A DNA stretch of 64,000 bases from Nocardia spumae (GTDB taxonomy: Bacteria > Actinomycetota > Actinomycetes > Mycobacteriales > Mycobacteriaceae): positions 930,001 to 994,000 of the forward strand of contig NZ_JAJFZL010000001.1 of assembly GCF_020733635.1 (NCBI RefSeq), given 5' to 3'. The translations under genes and the position numbers were made by a program. The notes under the pieces are model-generated. The model did no database searches. It was not told the DNA's origin and saw only the letters and a list, made by a program, of their open reading frames with translations. Position 1 is the stretch's first letter. Each line of letters opens with the position of its first letter. Shown piece by piece: positions 62,148-64,000 of this stretch.

Positions 62148-64000
62148 TCAGCTCTCCGTGGCGGCCAGCAGCGCTTCGGCGAATTCGCGCATCTGCGCGG
62201 CACCGCCGAACCAGGTGGTGACCAGTTCGACCGCGGCCGCGCGCGTGCGGTGGGCGGCGGTGATGAAGTCGTCGAGCGAGACATCGCCGGCCTCGGCGTT
62301 GCGGGCCACATTTTCGAGAGTGTGGCTCGCCAGCAGAAGTTGCATCACCACGCCGACGTCGATGGCCGGCGCGTCACCGGTGGCTTCGGCGCGGCGACGG
62401 CTGGCGCGCCGGGAGGTGGGTGCGATGCCGGTGCGGGAAGCGATGTCCTCGGTGGTCTCCCCGGCATGGTGGTCGGCCGCCGCGCGCCGGGTCCGGCGGG
62501 ATTCGGAACCGGATTCGCCGGTCGGTGTGGCCTCCGCGTGGGCCGACGAATGCGGCTGTGCGACAGTAGCTTCGACGTTCACCCGCGCGTCCGGGGTATC
62601 GGGTTCGGGGCGCGATGACGAGGTCGATTCCGCCGCGCCGGATTCGGTATCCGGGCGGCGCAGGACATCGGTATCTGCCGGCGCGCGCAGGGCAGTGGCC
62701 GGCGTCGAGCGCAGGCCCACCGTCGCGCCGTTGCGCCCGGAGGCATGGGGGCGCGCGGGTGTCGCGGTCGCGGCGGCAGCGAGCGGATCGGATATCACCG
62801 GGAACGAGGCGGTGTCCTGTGATGCGTCGCCGGGTTCGTTCGCGGTCGGCTCGGGATCGGTCTCGTCGGCCGCGTCGGACGGTTCCGGCTCGCTCGAATG
62901 TCGGTGTGAGGGTTGGGCGGTGGGTGCGGGCGGGGTCTCCGGTGCGGTATCGGCCTCGTGTGCCCCCGCGATTGCGGGCGCCGGATCGGACGCGGGCTCA
63001 TCGTCGCGTGCCTGTGCTGCCGCGGCTTTCGCCGCGCGGGCGGGCAGGCGCCGATTCGGCAGGGCGGTGCTCGACGCGCCGCCGTTCGCCGGGGAGGGGT
63101 CGCCGCCGCGTTCCGGCTCGGCGGGCCGATCCTCGGTGTCGGCGTCGGCGGCCGCGTGCGACCGGTTCGGGGAGCGCAGCGGCAGTTGGGTGGGGGACGA
63201 CCCGCGGGTGCCGGAGTCGGCCGGGCGGAGCGGCTCGGCCTCGTCGCGGTCGGGATCGGTCTGCTCCGGACGCGGCGCGGATTCCACGGGGCCGTGCCCG
63301 CCGGTGTGCTCGCTGTTCGGTTGCCGACTGCCGATATCGGAGCGGTCGCCGCGCGTGCGGTGCGGCAGATCGGTATCGATGCCGAGGCTTTCGGCGATGC
63401 GGCGGACGGTGTCCTCGGGATCCTGGGATTCGGCCTCGGAGTCGGGGGCGGAGCTCGGCGTGGCCGCTGGTGTTGCCGCGAAGCTGGAGGTCGGAGCGGA
63501 TTCGTTGTCCATCGCGGCCAGGTGTTCGGGGGACTCGGGCTGGGTGTGCTCGTAGTCCGAGTCGAAGGGTGAGGCGAACATGGTGTGCGGCGCGGGTTCT
63601 CGGCGCGGCAGCGGCGGCGGGGTGGTCGCGGCGGATGCTGCCGAGTCGCGGGTGGGCAGTCCGGATCCGGGTGTCGGAGTGGAGGCCGGTGCCTGAACCG
63701 TGCTGCCGGAGAGGTATTCCGGTGTGTAGGTGGGGATATCGGTGGCCGATCCGCCGGGGGCGGGCCCGAAAACGCTGTCCGCGCCGCCCGGCGGATAGGC
63801 CTCGGCGGGGAAGGTCAGGGATTCGCCGTGGCCGGGTGCGGTATCGCGCCGGGGCAGCGCCGTCGGAGTACCGCCGGAGCGAGTATCGCCGAATTCGCTG
63901 CCGTCCCAACGCAGACCGTAATGCTCGCTACCCGGCGCGGCAGGGCCGGTGGTCTCCGTCCGCTGCTGCGCGTCCTCCTCCGGGCGGGTCAGCCGGTAAC
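62148..64000 (-). CDS. Large low-complexity protein, N-terminus beyond the window (partial)
   Basis: The minus-strand frame is open from 62148 through the right edge: 616 residues without a stop. Of these only the last 70 look folded: VGVVMQLLLASHTLENVARN, SLDDFITAAHRTRAAAVELV, MREFAEALLAATES (three helices). The rest is disordered, rich in Pro, Ala, Ser, Glu and Arg, with short pieces like DPEDTVRRIAESLGIDTDLP and SEHYGLRWDGSEFGD. No start codon or family could be fixed. A first in-window ATG is at 63581 (477 residues), but coding character clearly continues upstream. I do not know its function. Confidence 0.65.
   Translation of the reverse strand, partial: YRLTRPEEDAQQRTETTGPAAPGSEHYGLRWDGSEFGDTRSGGTPTALPRRDTAPGHGESLTFPAEAYPPGGADSVFGPAPGGSATDIPTYTPEYLSGSTVQAPASTPTPGSGLPTRDSAASAATTPPPLPRREPAPHTMFASPFDSDYEHTQPESPEHLAAMDNESAPTSSFAATPAATPSSAPDSEAESQDPEDTVRRIAESLGIDTDLPHRTRGDRSDIGSRQPNSEHTGGHGPVESAPRPEQTDPDRDEAEPLRPADSGTRGSSPTQLPLRSPNRSHAAADADTEDRPAEPERGGDPSPANGGASSTALPNRRLPARAAKAAAAQARDDEPASDPAPAIAGAHEADTAPETPPAPTAQPSHRHSSEPEPSDAADETDPEPTANEPGDASQDTASFPVISDPLAAAATATPARPHASGRNGATVGLRSTPATALRAPADTDVLRRPDTESGAAESTSSSRPEPDTPDARVNVEATVAQPHSSAHAEATPTGESGSESRRTRRAAADHHAGETTEDIASRTGIAPTSRRASRRRAEATGDAPAIDVGVVMQLLLASHTLENVARNAEAGDVSLDDFITAAHRTRAAAVELVTTWFGGAAQMREFAEALLAATES

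Overview
The window is one contiguous piece of a high-GC actinobacterial chromosome, most like Nocardia or a close mycolic-acid-producing relative (Mycobacteriales/Corynebacteriales). The evidence is a mycolic-acid dehydratase gene (fused HadA-HadB), a complete Mce lipid-import operon, type VII secretion-type proteins, DUF3558 lipoproteins, GTG/TTG starts, and RpoB, RpoC and RpsL sequences very close to those of mycobacteria and nocardiae. I see no insertion sequence, prophage, CRISPR array or rRNA gene. The genus is inferred from gene content and remembered family sequences, not from a database search.

Layout. (1) 1-6.9 kb, translation and early transcription genes: the 3' end of a class II tRNA (probably Tyr), tRNA-Thr, tRNA-Met, rpmG, hadAB, tRNA-Trp, secE, nusG, rplK, rplA, then rplJ-rplL behind a recognisable L10 leader with an attenuator-like hairpin. 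(2) 7.0-18.7 kb, a lipid-import operon: an Mkl-type ATPase, two YrbE permeases, MceA to MceF and two Mce-associated membrane proteins. Most junctions overlap by 1 or 4 bases. A perfect 16-bp palindrome lies just upstream. (3) 18.7-26.8 kb: rpoB-rpoC with a TTGACA promoter, an inter-gene hairpin and a strong terminator. The rifampicin region is of the susceptible type. (4) 26.8-57.2 kb, an accessory block of small operons, many of them regulator-enzyme pairs: TetR/SDR, AraC/glyoxalase, MerR, XRE/aldo-keto reductase and Lrp/HppD. It also holds a membrane Ser/Thr kinase, a short UvrA paralogue, pirin, AhpD-like, SixA, FprB, an acyl-ACP thioesterase, a type VII-type transglycosylase with a WXG100-like partner, an AlkZ-like protein and two DUF3558 lipoproteins. 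(5) 57.2-62.1 kb: rpsL, rpsG, fusA, tuf. (6) 62.1-64.0 kb: a large, low-complexity, Pro/Ala-rich protein that runs off the right edge.

Most unusual content. A MerR DNA-binding domain is fused to what looks like domains 2 and 3 of the replicative beta sliding clamp (37456-38538, minus). It is translationally coupled to a small helical protein and read from a MerR-type promoter with a 19-bp spacer that appears to make a leaderless mRNA. Nearby are a free-standing protein resembling the archaeal ThrRS editing domain coupled to a cupin (38613-39667), an orphan 45-codon gene (40839-40976), and the type VII-type hydrolase pair (50352-51874). Smaller items include a 26-bp tandem repeat that contains the end and stop codon of rplJ, operator-like palindromes upstream of several operons, and a GAGCG-rich element encoding a tiny leader peptide that overlaps the secE start.
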